This document shows, piece after piece, positions 42,885 through 53,177 of a stretch of 64,000 nt of DNA (its first letter is position 1; each line of letters starts with the position of its first letter). Location: assembly GCA_003049465.1 (NCBI GenBank), contig PYSS01000064.1, forward strand, positions 1 to 64,000, read 5' to 3'. A model generated the notes under the pieces. That model was given only the letters and a program-made list of their open reading frames with translations. It did no database searches and was not told where the DNA came from. Source of the DNA: Magnaporthiopsis rhizophila. Taxonomy: Eukaryota; Ascomycota; Sordariomycetes; Magnaporthales; Magnaporthaceae. Both the position numbers and the translations under genes were made by a program.

Positions 42885-43756
42885 ATGTACCTGATTGACG
42901 TCCAAGCGAAGAGGCTCGAGTATTTTGGCGGCAACGCGCGGATCCCTCAATATGCCGCGCTATCACACACTTGGGGCAAGGCCGCCGAAGAGCTCACCTT
43001 AAGACATGAAGAAAGGGAACGTCCAAAAACCCGGCGTCGGCGCAGCCAAACTCCGAGAGTGTTGCCGGCTGGCCAAAACGTACGACCTCAGGTACGCTTG
43101 GATCGACACCTGCTGCATCAACAAGTTCGGTATCGAGGAGCTCGGGGAGGCTCTCGACTCCATGCTTCGATAGTATCAGGGTGCACATGTTTGTCTTGCG
43201 TTCCTCGGCGCCGTTCCCCCTGGTGATGATCCCAAGCACCCTCGCTCAAGGTTTGCGTCGAGCCGTTGGTTCGCACGGGGCTGGATGCGGCAGGAACTCC
43301 TGGCTCCCCGCAATCTCCTCTTTTACAGCTCCGACTGGACTCGACTCGGGACGAAGGCGAGTTTCTGCCGCGAGATCCAAAGGATCACCGGCATCCCTGA
43401 GCATATTTACGCGGTGACGGCAGCGTGAGAAGCGCGAGCGTGGCGCAACGAACGTCGTGGGCCGCATCGAGGAACACGACAACGGAGGAGGACCTTGCAT
43501 ATTGCTTCAGGGGGATTTTCGGCGTGGCCATGCCCATGCTGTATGGGTGGGCAGTTTGGCCTTTCGCCTTCTGCAGGAGGAAATCATCAAGAAGACACGG
43601 TACACGGACACGAAGCCATCGCGCAGGCGCTCCTCGAACGGCACGTCGACTTGGACGCGCGAAAAAGGAAGACGGCTGGAAGCCATTGGGTCTGGCTGTC
43701 CAGTAAGGACACGAGGCTGTTTCGACGCTGCTCCTGGATGACGGTGCCGACATGTA
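42885..43756 (+). pseudogene. HET domain plus ankyrin repeat gene, multiply disrupted
   Basis: Starts at ATG 42885 with the typical NLR-type HET opening (MYLIDVQAKRLEYFGG, IPQYAALSHTWG). The frame breaks near 43003; the continued frame reads KLRECCRLAKTYDLRYAWID, TCCINKFGIEELGEALDSML, then TAG (43171-43173) where the family has Trp (RWY). It goes on with SSRWFARGWMRQELLAPRNL and ITGIPEHIYAV, shifts at about 43425, then TEEDLAYCFRGIFGVAMPML. Further shifts give QEEIIKKTRYTD, an ankyrin unit HEAIAQALLERHVDLDAR, KEDGWKPLGLAVQ and GHEAVSTLLLDDGADM up to 43756. At least four frame changes and one nonsense codon, so it is dead. Gene order HET then ankyrin is original; no NACHT region is seen between. 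Confidence 0.82.
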
Positions 43757-43859
43757 ATGCCCCAATCCTTGGCCACTCTAAGCCAGGAGGCTACGCAATG
43801 CGTCGGCCTGGCTGGTACGAGTGCTGCGGCTCAAGAATGCTTTAGTTATCATATAAATA

Positions 43860-44019
43860 TATATATATAAAAGGCAGCTCCTTAACATCCAAACCACGCT
43901 TCAACGCCTCGACCGCCGTCTAGATACCGTCGAGGAAAGGCTTGAAACCAGGTTTAACCGGCTTGCGACCAGGCTCGAAAACAGGTTTGGTCGGCTGGAG
44001 GTGAGACTGGTGGTCTAAT
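43860..44019 (+). pseudogene. Coiled-coil coding remnant
   Basis: Open to a stop at 44017-44019 with a strong heptad pattern (LQRLDRRLDTVEERLETRF, then NRLATRLENRFGRLEVRL). Similar Arg/Leu coiled coils occur in small fungal proteins of unknown role; the continuation after the stop is not recognisable. No ATG in frame nearby. Probably debris. Confidence 0.35.
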
Positions 44020-44035
44020 ATGTTTGCAACCATAA

Positions 44036-44569
44036 TTGTTGGCGAATTCACCAACAAACTCGATCTGTCGACCGCCCCAGGAGAAAAGACGCAGCACTGC
44101 AGGAGGGGCCGGGGACAATGAAGTCGGCCAACTTTGTGATGCAAATCATCCGGGATGCTGTGCGGAACAAAACGCCTGGGGACGCAGCCCTTTGCGGCCT
44201 GGCGACGCTGGCACCCGGTGGGTGCCCAGTTCGTTTTCCATCAGGCAACGCTGCGCACGGGGACGAAGCTGCTGGACGTCAAGAACCGAGGGGCAGAGAC
44301 GGAACTCTACGAGAAGACGATCACCCGAGGTTTTGAAGTGGGCACTGGGTGCAGCTCACTCGGTCGGCATGCTGGACGACGCGGCAGCGCTGCTCGCCGA
44401 GCTCGCCGAGGAGCAGATTACAAACGGCGTTGATTCGGCAGTCCGGGACAAGGATGCGGTCATGAGGGTATTTCTGTTAACGTTGTATTCTTTGGGCTCT
44501 GTCCAGCCAGGCACGAGCATCAGGGAGGCGCTGCTGTGGGTTCTTGGAGAGTTACACAAGACGGACTAG
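44036..44569 (+). pseudogene. Helical (TPR-like) coding remnant
   Basis: The last third of this frame (EVLKWALGAAHSVGMLDDAA, LLAELAEEQITNGVD, then FLLTLYSLGSVQPGTSIREA to the stop) looks like real protein. The first part does not; other frames between 44118 and 44340 read better (FVMQIIRDAVRNKTPG; HQATLRTGTKLLDVKNRG). Loosely resembles the LKWAWQTALRTGDDDA patch of the large ankyrin protein next door. Unidentified, probably broken. Confidence 0.35.
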
Positions 44570-45035
44570 ACTGCCGCAGCTGGCCAGAAAGAGTTTTATT
44601 TTCCGTGCAAAAGGAGAAAGAGACGAAATAAAACTGAAACCGCGGGTCTCCAGCCCGCACCAAAGGTCCTCAGCCAGCCAATCCATCCGCAAACAGATCC
44701 GGAGACGACGCATCCTGGCCGCGTGCGGTTCTCGACTTGGACAGACCTGGCAGAAAGTGGCCTTGCCGGCTTATAATGCTGGCTAGTTCCGTTGGGCAGT
44801 TGAAACCGAAACCACCCTTGGTGCGGACGGCAGAAGCGGTTCTGGGCAAATCGATGGGAAATTTATGCATGGAGATTGTCAAGGGATTGACGTGAATTAC
44901 CCCAAACAGCATTTCTAGCTATGGTGGGGGTGCTGCCGTGGTGATCCAATGTGATTTATTTGAAATGCCCAACTTTTAAACTGAACAAAACCCAGAGCAA
45001 GGCACCCGATAGAATACATGTTGATATAATATACC
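44570..45035. other. Intergenic
   Basis: No gene seen. TATAATATAC at 45024-45033 directly precedes the next start and may contribute to its promoter. Confidence 0.45.
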
Positions 45036-45608
45036 ATGGCGACTACGGAGCTGGCAGTCACGGTTCGTGCCGCCACGCAGGACGACCTGGCCGCCATAAA
45101 GAGCATCTACGACCACGAGGTCGCCACCTCCATCGCCACATTCGACCTCGTCGCACCCCCCGTGGCCTACTGGGCTTCCAAACTGGCATACACCGAGCCC
45201 GGCGACTACATGCTCGTCGCTGAAGCAGCCACTACGGCGGGCGCCGATGCGTCCACGATACTAGGCTACGCCTACTCTTCGGCCTATCGGCCGCGACCGG
45301 CGTACTCGGCCACCCGCGAGACCTCGGTCTACGTCGCCGAGGGCGCGCGGGGCCGCGGCGCGGGCAAGGTCCTGTATGGCGAGCTGCTGTCGCGGCTGCG
45401 GGCCGACGGCGTCCACGCCGCCGTCGCCGTCGTCGCCCTGCCCAACGACGCGAGCGAGGGCGTGCACCGCGCGTGCGGCTTCGTCCGCGCGGGCGTCCTG
45501 CACGAGGTCGGCAATAAGTTTGGACGCTGGATCGACACCGCGCTGTGGGAGTGCTCCCTCGGCTCTGTTGAAGACGGTCGGACGCGGGCGCGAGACGAAG
45601 GACGGTGA
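45036..45608 (+). CDS. Phosphinothricin/amino-acid N-acetyltransferase-like GNAT protein
   Basis: Single-exon gene, 190 residues, of the family that includes bacterial Pat/Bar and MnaT, which acetylate L-phosphinothricin, methionine sulfoximine or methionine sulfone using acetyl-CoA. Seen: VRAATQDDLAAIKSIYDHEV, TFDLVAPP, ILGYAYSSAYRPRPAYSATR, ETSVYVAEGARGRGAGKVLY with the Arg-x-Gly-x-Gly/Ala acetyl-CoA loop, ALPNDASEGVHRACGFVRAG, and FGRWIDTALWE. All are family landmarks and the frame is undamaged. High GC third positions contrast with the transposon block 1 kb downstream. Natural substrate unknown; a cytosolic detoxifying role is inference. Confidence 0.87.
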   Translation: MATTELAVTVRAATQDDLAAIKSIYDHEVATSIATFDLVAPPVAYWASKLAYTEPGDYMLVAEAATTAGADASTILGYAYSSAYRPRPAYSATRETSVYVAEGARGRGAGKVLYGELLSRLRADGVHAAVAVVALPNDASEGVHRACGFVRAGVLHEVGNKFGRWIDTALWECSLGSVEDGRTRARDEGR

Positions 45609-46151
45609 GCTGGGCCTCTAGGAGCCGTCGCTGAATACCACCAGCCGAGTAGAGGCAGACCGAACCCTGGCGGCCAAACTAAAGGCTCGCCTGAACGATC
45701 AAGTTTGAGCTTCTGACACGTCGCCAACAAGTGCTGGACGGGACTTGCATCTAGCAATGTGTGCTCTGGGGGCGTGGTGACGGCGTAAGGACCTAGGTTG
45801 GATTTCTTTTTTTCTTGCCCTTCGACACGTAAATCCTTAACTAACATTGGAGAGCGCCGAAGCCCAAGGGTATTAGCTGTTGAGATATATGTGGGACTTT
45901 GAAGTCTGAACACCAGAGGGACACCACATCGGGTGACTTTCTCATTGGGGCATTCTTGCATCTGCATTGGATCGATTTGCTTTCTGCTTCTTTGCGTCGC
46001 TCTTCTTCGATCATAGTCCTTTCTTACCCGTGTTGTTTATCTTCTCTTTGCTTTTATTTGGAATTTTAAACTTGCTGCGAGTTCTTTAACCCTCGCTGAG
46101 GGTTACCATAAGCTATGATTAAGGACCCGTCCCAGACTACGACCTGTATTC

Positions 46152-46189
<38 letters not shown>

Positions 46190-46607
46190 CCTATGCTAAC
46201 TTTGCTAACTACTTATTTTTTGGTCTGTGGACCGGGATGACAGGCTCCCTGGCGCTTGCGAAAATCATTCAGAAGTGTCACGGTACGATCCCTTATATGA
46301 GGACCAAGCACGTCGTAGCCCCGGATATGACAACGTTCCCTTTTGCTTTGGTGTAACGGGTACTACCTTGGTCTAGTCCCGTGACAAGAAGACTCGCCAG
46401 AATTCATCAGGTCGAGATATTAGGAGGAGCTCAGCGTGCGTTTGGGAATGCACCTTTGTGTCTATTTCCTGTGCGGAGAGATTCTTACTCCCAGAACTCC
46501 AGGCGCAAGATCCCTTCCCAGCATGCGTAAATCCTCTGGTTCCTCGTTTGCAAGTTGGATTTCCTACCCTCCTAACTTCACTGCACTTGCCTTAAGGGCG
46601 TGATCGG
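45609..46607. other. Intergenic approach to the transposon block
   Basis: No gene supported. Holds a T35+ run at 46155-46189 and otherwise unremarkable mixed sequence. Confidence 0.45.
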
Positions 46608-46623
46608 CCGCAACGATCGTTAC
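46608..46623 (+). repeat. CCGCAACGATCGTTAC, left copy of a 16-base inverted pair
   Basis: Exact inverse of 63398-63413 on the far side of the nested transposons. The 10-base core AACGATCGTT is itself palindromic; the outer bases give orientation. Shorter ATCGTTGCGG copies lie at 46794-46803 and about 47595-47604. Confidence 0.75.
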
Positions 46624-46944
46624 AAGGTATAAAAAAAGATTGCAAAAGGGTTAAAAATACCAGTAAAGGCCCCCCAATTTAGCGACTGTCTGCTAAAAAC
46701 AGGGGCTGTGCTAAAAAGTAATCACGTGGTCGGGTTTTTACTGTTTTTTATCACAAAAACTGCTGCTATCATTACCGTAACGGCCAGTTTTGAATCGTTG
46801 CGGCAATGACGAAAGAATTGGGTTATAAACGAGTTTTGCTTCGTAACCAGTTGTGATAGGTCAGGCTACGAGGGGGTTGCCTGGTGGGTGCCGAATTGGT
46901 ATTATTCTATAAGATGAGGAGGGAAGAGGATAGAAACGGGCCTT

Positions 46945-47417
46945 TGTTACGACCGCGCTACGCCCGGAGGGGACAGGAGGGCTGGGGCCAACCCCCAGCA
47001 GTACGCCTCAACCCCGCGGCGGGGTAGCACGGGGGTCACGTGACATCAAGAAGGATCTCTGGATCTGTCCACAGAGTCACAGATCCAAAATGATCTCTGG
47101 ATCTGTCCACAGAGTTACAGATCCAAGGGGGAGAGGGATCTCTGGATCTGTCAGCAGATCCACAGATCCCAAGAGTCTAGTACGAAGGTTGCCCAGGTAT
47201 AAGAAGGGTAGGACCTTCCGGGTATTAGGTAGCCTTGACTGAGGCCCCGGCATCAGTCAACCTAAGTTAGCTCCAAGATAACCTCTTGGGCAAGCAATAC
47301 AGACAACTGTTCTACCAGACCCCCAGACCACGTGCAAGGCGACCTTGCAACCCAGTTACTGCTCAACACCGCCCCTAGGTGCCCTACCCTAGGAGCAGAA
47401 GGCCTGTGATTGTAACG
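46945..47417 (+). mobile_element. Solo LTR of the chromovirus family (family A), not RIP-damaged
   Basis: Starts TGTTACGACC and ends about TGATTGTAACG, with GCCTT on both sides (46940-46944, 47418-47422). Its ends match the LTRs of E1 and E2, including the hairpin GCTGGGG-N5-CCCCAGC (46981-46999) and the downstream CTTGGGCAAGCAATAC and CCTAGGAGCAGAAGGCC segments. The centre is different (see the tandem repeat). GC-rich, so it probably inserted or recombined after RIP activity, or escaped it. Confidence 0.85.
47053..47170 (+). repeat. Triplicated GATCTCTGGATCTGT unit in the solo LTR centre
   Basis: Three imperfect copies of a 40-50 base unit starting GATCTCTGGATCTGTC (47053, 47092, 47136 approximately) and ending in CACAGATCC, which pairs with its own start; each copy could form a hairpin. 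This U3 module is absent from the E1 and E2 LTRs. Confidence 0.85.
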
Positions 47418-47828
47418 GCCTTGTCCTTGGAGGGCTTGAGGCGGCCCTTATATACAGGAGTCCTGGCCCAAGGGGCACCCCTTGAGCCACGTAATCCGTG
47501 CCCAGCACGGATCCGTAACACCAGTGTAGATTGGGCTTAATTTGGGCCTAAATTAACTCCCTACAAGTTGGGTACCCCCTCTTAACCCCTGTTCATCGTT
47601 GCGGACGGACAGGCCTTGACTTTGGTGCGGATCCCCTACTAAAAAAGGCAAGGTGCGTCCAGATACAGTGGGGCCACAAAAAAAACGCAAATTTCCTTCG
47701 GAGGCCCCTGGCCTCCGGGCACCCCCCTATTTTAAAGGCACCGCATTTGATCAAAAATGAAGCTATTCGCATGCCGTTGATTGCAGTAGATTCCAAATTG
47801 GCCGGAGTATTTAGGCCAAAAAATCTAA

Positions 47829-48108
47829 TACTTTGTGTACCAACCCCTGGCTTGCAAGAGGGCCTTAATCCTGCGGGGCATAGAATTGATCAAATTATTG
47901 ATCAGTTCTTTCGGCAAAGAATTCTATACCTTTTTGGCCTTTTCAATAAAAATACCGATGCTTTGCTCGTTATTCGGAAGCCCTTTTAGGTTAGGAAACC
48001 TTTTGTTTAGCTGATCTTTCAGCCAATGCCACGCATTTTCCATAGGGTTCATATCCGGAGAGTAGGGCGGCCAAAAGATAACTTTTACCCTTTCCCCCTC
48101 AAGGTATT
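47829..48108 (-). pseudogene. Mariner transposase, C-terminal part
   Basis: Continues directly from the right arm after removal of E1 and one target copy: LEGERVKVIFWPPYSPDMNP, then MENAWHWLKDQLNKRFP, and ends INSMPRRIKALLQARGWYTK near 47829. PPYSPDMNPMENAW is the Tc1 motif that carries the third acidic catalytic residue. One frame change lies within 47900-47940. Confidence 0.85.
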
Positions 48109-48572
48109 TGTTACAACCACAGCAGGCAGGGGACAAAAGGGCTGGGGCTAACCCCCAGCGGAACGCTTTTACCCCGCAGTCATAAAGGCCAGGGGCCGAA
48201 TGACTAAAGCCAAATTAATATAAGGAGTTACGTGATTATAGGGTGATATATCGAGCTATAGAAGTATCAAAAATATCGCTTAACATTTTCGATATTTAGG
48301 GAAACGGACGTATCGTTAGTATCACTGAATATTGCATAAAAGTCGAGCAAGTATAAAAAAGAATTTTTTTTTATTATATTAGATAATTTTTAACTAAGGC
48401 TTTGGTATTAATCAATTTAAGTTAGTTTCAAGGTATCTTTTTGGGTAAGTAATAATGGATAACTGTTTTATTAAATCCCAGATTTTGTTGCAAGGCGATT
48501 TTGCAACCCAGTACTGTTTAACGCCGCCCTTAGGTGCTTTACCTTAAAAATAAAAAGCCTGTAATTATAATA
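48109..48572 (+). repeat. E1 5' LTR
   Basis: TGTTACAACC to GTAATTATAATA. The first 130 bases are GC-rich and nearly undamaged, the rest heavily C-to-T/G-to-A changed. Hairpin GCTGGGG-CCCCAGC at 48141-48159. Confidence 0.9.
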
Positions 48573-48799
48573 TTTTAATTGATCCTGTTTAACACTTACC
48601 GGAGGTAATAAGCAATAATAATTATGGCAATTGCAATTAAAAAAATTAAAATTATTATTATCGATAGCACGGATTATAATAATCCTGCTTTAATTTTGAA
48701 AACTTTTATCGAAAAGTTCGAGAAATTTAAAAAATAGCCCAAAATTATTCCTATTTATAAATTCCCTACTCCAGATAAGTATAATAAAAAAAAGCAAGT

Positions 48800-49330
48800 T
48801 TAAACCTTTTTTTATGGAATGCAAAAGTTATTTTAAATTTTATCAGGATAATTTCCAAAACGATTATTAAAAAATAGCCTATATTGCTATTTGTTTTAAT
48901 AATAAAATTAAAAACTGGTTTAAACCTGTATAAGCCGATTATTTTTAAAAAAAAATAACAAATCGAGCAAATTTACCAAGCTAATTTTTGCGGATTTTGA
49001 GAAATTTGGCGAAAAAATTGCCAAAATGTTCGGGCAGGTGGATAAAAAACGGGTAACCAAAAAAAAGCTATTTTAACTGCGTCAAAAAGGCCTAATATTT
49101 ATTTATACTGCCAAATTCCAGCAATTTATTAATAAATTTAACTGGATAAAAAATACCAAAATATTTCAATTTTACCAAAAATTAAAAAATAATGTAAAAA
49201 ATAAATTGGCCAAAAAAAAAGTGCAAAAATTTCGTCGATTATATTATTAAAATTATCCGTATTAGTAATAAACTGTATAAATAATGCTTGGAAAAAAAGG
49301 TTTAATAACCCCAGCCAGTATAATAAAATA
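48800..49330 (+). pseudogene. E1 gag remnant
   Basis: Scattered codons match the E2 gag copy (KIKNWFKP and KFQQFVNKLNW regions), a retrotransposon Gag-like helical segment. Many stops. Located directly downstream of the 5' LTR as expected. Confidence 0.6.
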
Positions 49331-49972
49331 ATAAAACAAACCAAAAAAAAGCCAAATAATAACAATTTATTATGCATAAAATATATTTAAAATTTATAAA
49401 TTTGTTTACCAGGGCTATATACCCTTAGTAGCAAAAAAAATAGCACGGAAAACAAAAGCACGTTAAATAGCAAAGTGCCAAAAATAAAAGGTGCTTTAAA
49501 TACGAATAATAAAAGTATATCAAAAAGGATTACCCCCAAAAACAGCTTATAGTTACCCAACAAACGGACCAAAAAAAGCCCTATATTTAAAAGCCTATCA
49601 ACCCAGAAAAAAGTATCGAACATTTCGGTCAAAAATAATAAGAAAAACCTCGACCAGGAACCGTTTGGATAAATATATTTAACCAAAAAATCGGAAAATA
49701 AAAATTTTAAGCTGAACAAATTTTGGATATCTGCAAAAAATCCCAAAAAATATAAAAAATAATGCATAAAAATAACGAGCAAAAAAAAAAAACGTACGCC
49801 ACAATTAGCAATAAAAGTAAAGCATTTCACCAAAAGGTTTATACCTATACTTATAAGGTACCGGTATATTTGTTACTCGAAATATAGCCCAATAATCCAA
49901 AAGGATCCGAAAACCGCAAATTATACCGCAGGGTGCCTGTAATAAAAAATAACGGTTAGCGCCTGGATTAGG

Positions 49973-50439
49973 TGTTACAATCACAGGCCTTCTGCTCCTA
50001 GGATAGGGCACCTAAGGGCGGTGTTGAGCAGTACTGGGTTACAAGGTTGCCTTGCACGAGGTTTAGGGTTTTAGTAAAACAGTTATCTGTTATTGCTTGC
50101 CCAAAGGGGTGCTTTGGAGCTAATTTAGGTTAACTGATGCCAAAATTTCAATTAAGGTTTAACTAATACAGTAAAAAATCCCTCCTTATATATATCCAAA
50201 ACTTTTTTATTATATTTATGCTATGTTTGTTATGTTTATAATAAACATATTACTGTGCTATATTTGTTATATTCGTAACAAATATATCACCTGTATTTAG
50301 GTAAATGCTTAATTATGTAACTTTTTATGCCAATTTGGCCTTAGTTATTTGGCCCTTGGCTTTTATAACTGCAGGGTAAAAGCATTCCGCTAGGGTTTAG
50401 CCCCAGCCCTTTTGTTTTTTACCTGTTATAATTATAATA
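49973..50439 (-). repeat. E2 3' LTR
   Basis: On the plus strand TGTTACAATCACAGG to TTATAATTATAATA. Its outer 90 bases are undamaged, the inner end strongly damaged. Confidence 0.9.
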
Positions 50440-50494
50440 TTAGGTTTCTTTTTTTAGGCCAAATTTTTTTAGCTATACTTGCAGCTTTTCCTTT

Positions 50495-51094
50495 TTGTTA
50501 ATGGTAAATGCCTTTTTTTTTACCAACTTTTGTCCTTTTTTTCCTAATAAAATGTTTGGCAAAGTACAAAAGCATAAGCTAGTATTTTTAATTATTTATC
50601 GGGATAATTTTTTGATTTTTATTATTTTATCCCCTTTTATTATACTTTTTTGTTCCAATTATAAGGCCGACGGTTTTTTCCAGTGTGACGTATTTTTGTG
50701 CAACCGTTTGTATTATGACCGGTGGTGCGTCCGGCTTGGATATTTTTATTGTAATGTTTTGGGCTTGTCCCCCGAACACCTCCTTATTTATAGTACCCAG
50801 CACGCCCGTGTGAAAAAAGAGTTGAAGGTTGCAAAAAAGAAGCATCGGTCAATTAATACAAAAATCAAGCGCTTTTGCAAATAAAAAAAACAGTGGTATA
50901 AAAAATTAACCTGCGCAATTTGCTGCAGGATTAGCAATATTAAGGAACTGGAATAAATTAAGCAAAAGGAGGCCGAAAAGGCGGCTATATAAGTTTTTGT
51001 TATATTTTCCGATTTACCAGTCCCCGATTTTCCTCCGTTATTTTCAAGCTGGGCTAACCATAAGATTAATCCTAATTTGTTAGCCCTGTTTTAA
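50495..51094 (+). pseudogene. Opposite-strand ORF in the 3' region of E2
   Basis: One frame from 50495 to a stop at 51092-51094, broken by TAA at 50882-50884 and two more TAA codons, each explainable as CAA/CGA changed by C-to-T. The C-terminal half is charged and helical (HARVKKELKVAKKKHRSIN, NIKELE, KQKEAEKAA) and ends VPDFPPLFSSWANHKINP, NLLALF. It lies tail-to-tail with pol, between the chromodomain and the 3' LTR. The homologous frame exists in E1 (61294-61560). Resembles uncharacterised basic-helical proteins linked to fungal retroelements; function unknown. Confidence 0.6.
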
Positions 51095-51149
51095 CCAGAT
51101 AAATTATTTTGGTATGGGTATTTTAAGCTGAAATCCGAATTTTGGTATT

Positions 51150-51350
51150 AGGGTTAATTTTTTACCAAGGGCTTTTTGCCGGTACTTTTTAAAAGTTTTT
51201 GGTGCACCTTTTAGGTTTGTTTTTTTTTTACATATTTTTTTCAATTTTGTACCCTATTTATTTAACCAAATAATATTTAGTTCCGTTAATAATATTTTTA
51301 TTTAGAATTTTTTCGATTTTGTATTTTTATTTTGGATCGATTTTTATTAA
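51150..51350 (-). pseudogene. E2 chromodomain remnant
   Basis: Reads YKIEKILNKNIINGTKYYLV, K-stop-IGYKIEKN; the stop falls at the chromodomain Trp (YLVKW). This defines the element as a chromovirus, the Gypsy branch whose integrase tail can bind methylated histones. Confidence 0.7.
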
Positions 51351-52079
51351 TTTGTTATTTTTAAACCCCGGTGGTGCTGGTTTAAATAAATCGATATAAA
51401 AAACCGGATAATTTTTTATGGTTAATAATAATTAAAATTTGTAATTAATATTGGAAACTTTTTTTAAAATTTTAAACGGTTCCAATTTTTTATAGTTTAA
51501 TTTATTATTTAATCGTTTTGTTTTAATGTTGTATCAAAAAAGATAAATATTATTCCCCTTTTTAAAAATTGGTTTTTTAATCCTTTTTTTATTAGCCTGT
51601 TTGGATATGTAATATTATAATTTTTTTAGCTTTATTTAGAGGTTTTTATACAGTTTGGTGAACTTTTTTACCTATATTTTTGCTGTTGGGGCATATAATT
51701 TTGCCCTGGGTTTTTTGTACACCGTAAATATAAACCCGTAATTTGCATAAAATAGCATAATTCCTGTACTTTTATATATTAAATTATTATATGCAAATTA
51801 TGCTATAAAAAATAATTATACCCAGTTATTTTATTTATAATTAACAAAATAATATAAATATTATTTTATGGTTTGGTTTGTTTATTTTATTTATTTATCC
51901 ATTTAAAAATAATATGTTATAAAAAAGGCATATTTTATGCTTAAGCTGGCTATAAACTATTTCCAAAACTTATTATTAAATAATTTGTTTCGATCCATAA
52001 TTATATATTTTAATATTTTATATTTTGCAATTATATTTCGAATAAAGGTATAAACCAGCTTTATAATTTTTGCATTTTT

Positions 52080-52145
52080 TTTAAACGGCAAATATATGGC
52101 ATATTTAGTAAATCGGTCGATTATTACCATAATATTATTATATTA
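52080..52145 (-). pseudogene. E2 integrase catalytic core remnant
   Basis: MVIIDRFTKYAIYLPFKKNA, a typical retroviral-type integrase strand with one catalytic Asp retained. Surrounding frame carries many stops. Confidence 0.7.
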
Positions 52146-53177
52146 AATATTTATAAAGGATTTTTTTAATTTGGGTAGCCTTATAACAAAATCCGTTATA
52201 ACTTTTTGCCAAACTTTATTAAATGCTGGCAAAAACTAAAATAATCCGTAAAGTTTGTATTTATTTATTTTATTTTTTGCATAGCTTTTATAATTTTTAA
52301 TTATTTTTTATATTTCGGCGTAAATTTTTATAAATCTGTAATATTGCTAAAATTTTTTCCAGGTTTTTATAATTTTTTAATATCCGTATGCTAACCGGCC
52401 GTAAATTTGTTAAATTTTTTTTGAAATTTATTTTTCCTAAGGTGTAATTTTTATTAATATTTATTATACTGGAACCAAAAACTTATCTGGTTTTTATATT
52501 AAAATTATATACATTTTTGGTAATATTTTATTTTTATAATCCGATCGGCGGCTTAGGGCATTTGTTTGGCTATTTTCCGACCTTTTTTTATATTTGATCC
52601 TAAAATTATAATCCTGGAAAAATTAACTCCACCGGATTTATCGTTTATTTAATATTTAGCAGGTGGTAAAATGTGCCAGGTTTTTATAATCCGTATAAAT
52701 TATAATTTAATGGTTTGCTTGGCACAAATATATCTTTTATTCCTCCAATATTTAAATAATAACCATAAACTTTTTATTATAAATTAAATAATTTAGCTCC
52801 GATTTATTAAATTTATATAACAAAAAAGCACAAAAATATAATTTTTTATTATTATTTTGTTAATTAAATTGGGCTTTAATCGCAAAATTCAACGTATCGG
52901 TTTTAATTTTAAAAAATTTATTTGGGTTTGGTAAAATTAATATTAATTTTTATATTACCATTTTTTTTAACAAATTAAAAGCTTTTTATTTTTGCATTTT
53001 TTAATAAAACTGATGGTTATTTTTGGTAAAATTTATAAATAAAAGCGCTATTTTGTTAAAATCCCGGATAAATTATTAATAAAAGTTCAAAAAACCCAAA
53101 AAGCCTCGTATTTTTTTAATATTGATAGGTTTGGGCCATTTTTTTATTATTTGTACTTTTTTTGGTTTTATTTGTAT

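Larger units (their letters stand above)
46852..47520 (+). mobile_element. Small solo LTR (family B) with CCAGT target duplication, interrupted by another LTR
   Basis: Begins TGTGATAGG and ends CCGTAACA, flanked on both sides by CCAGT (46847-46851 and 47521-47525). Removing the inserted chromovirus LTR and its repeat leaves about 190 bases. An 8-base stem ATCCGTGC/GCACGGAT sits near its end (47494-47512). No coding. GC-rich and little damaged. Confidence 0.75.

Noticed and set aside
47053..47170. Possible CRISPR-like array (three repeats)
   Set aside because: Eukaryotic LTR context, only three imperfect adjacent units without spacers of constant length.
49138..49833. Minus-strand frames of 79 and 148 codons rich in Phe/Leu
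   Set aside because: Antisense to E1 gag; the apparent hydrophobic protein is what A-rich RIP-damaged sequence gives on its complement.
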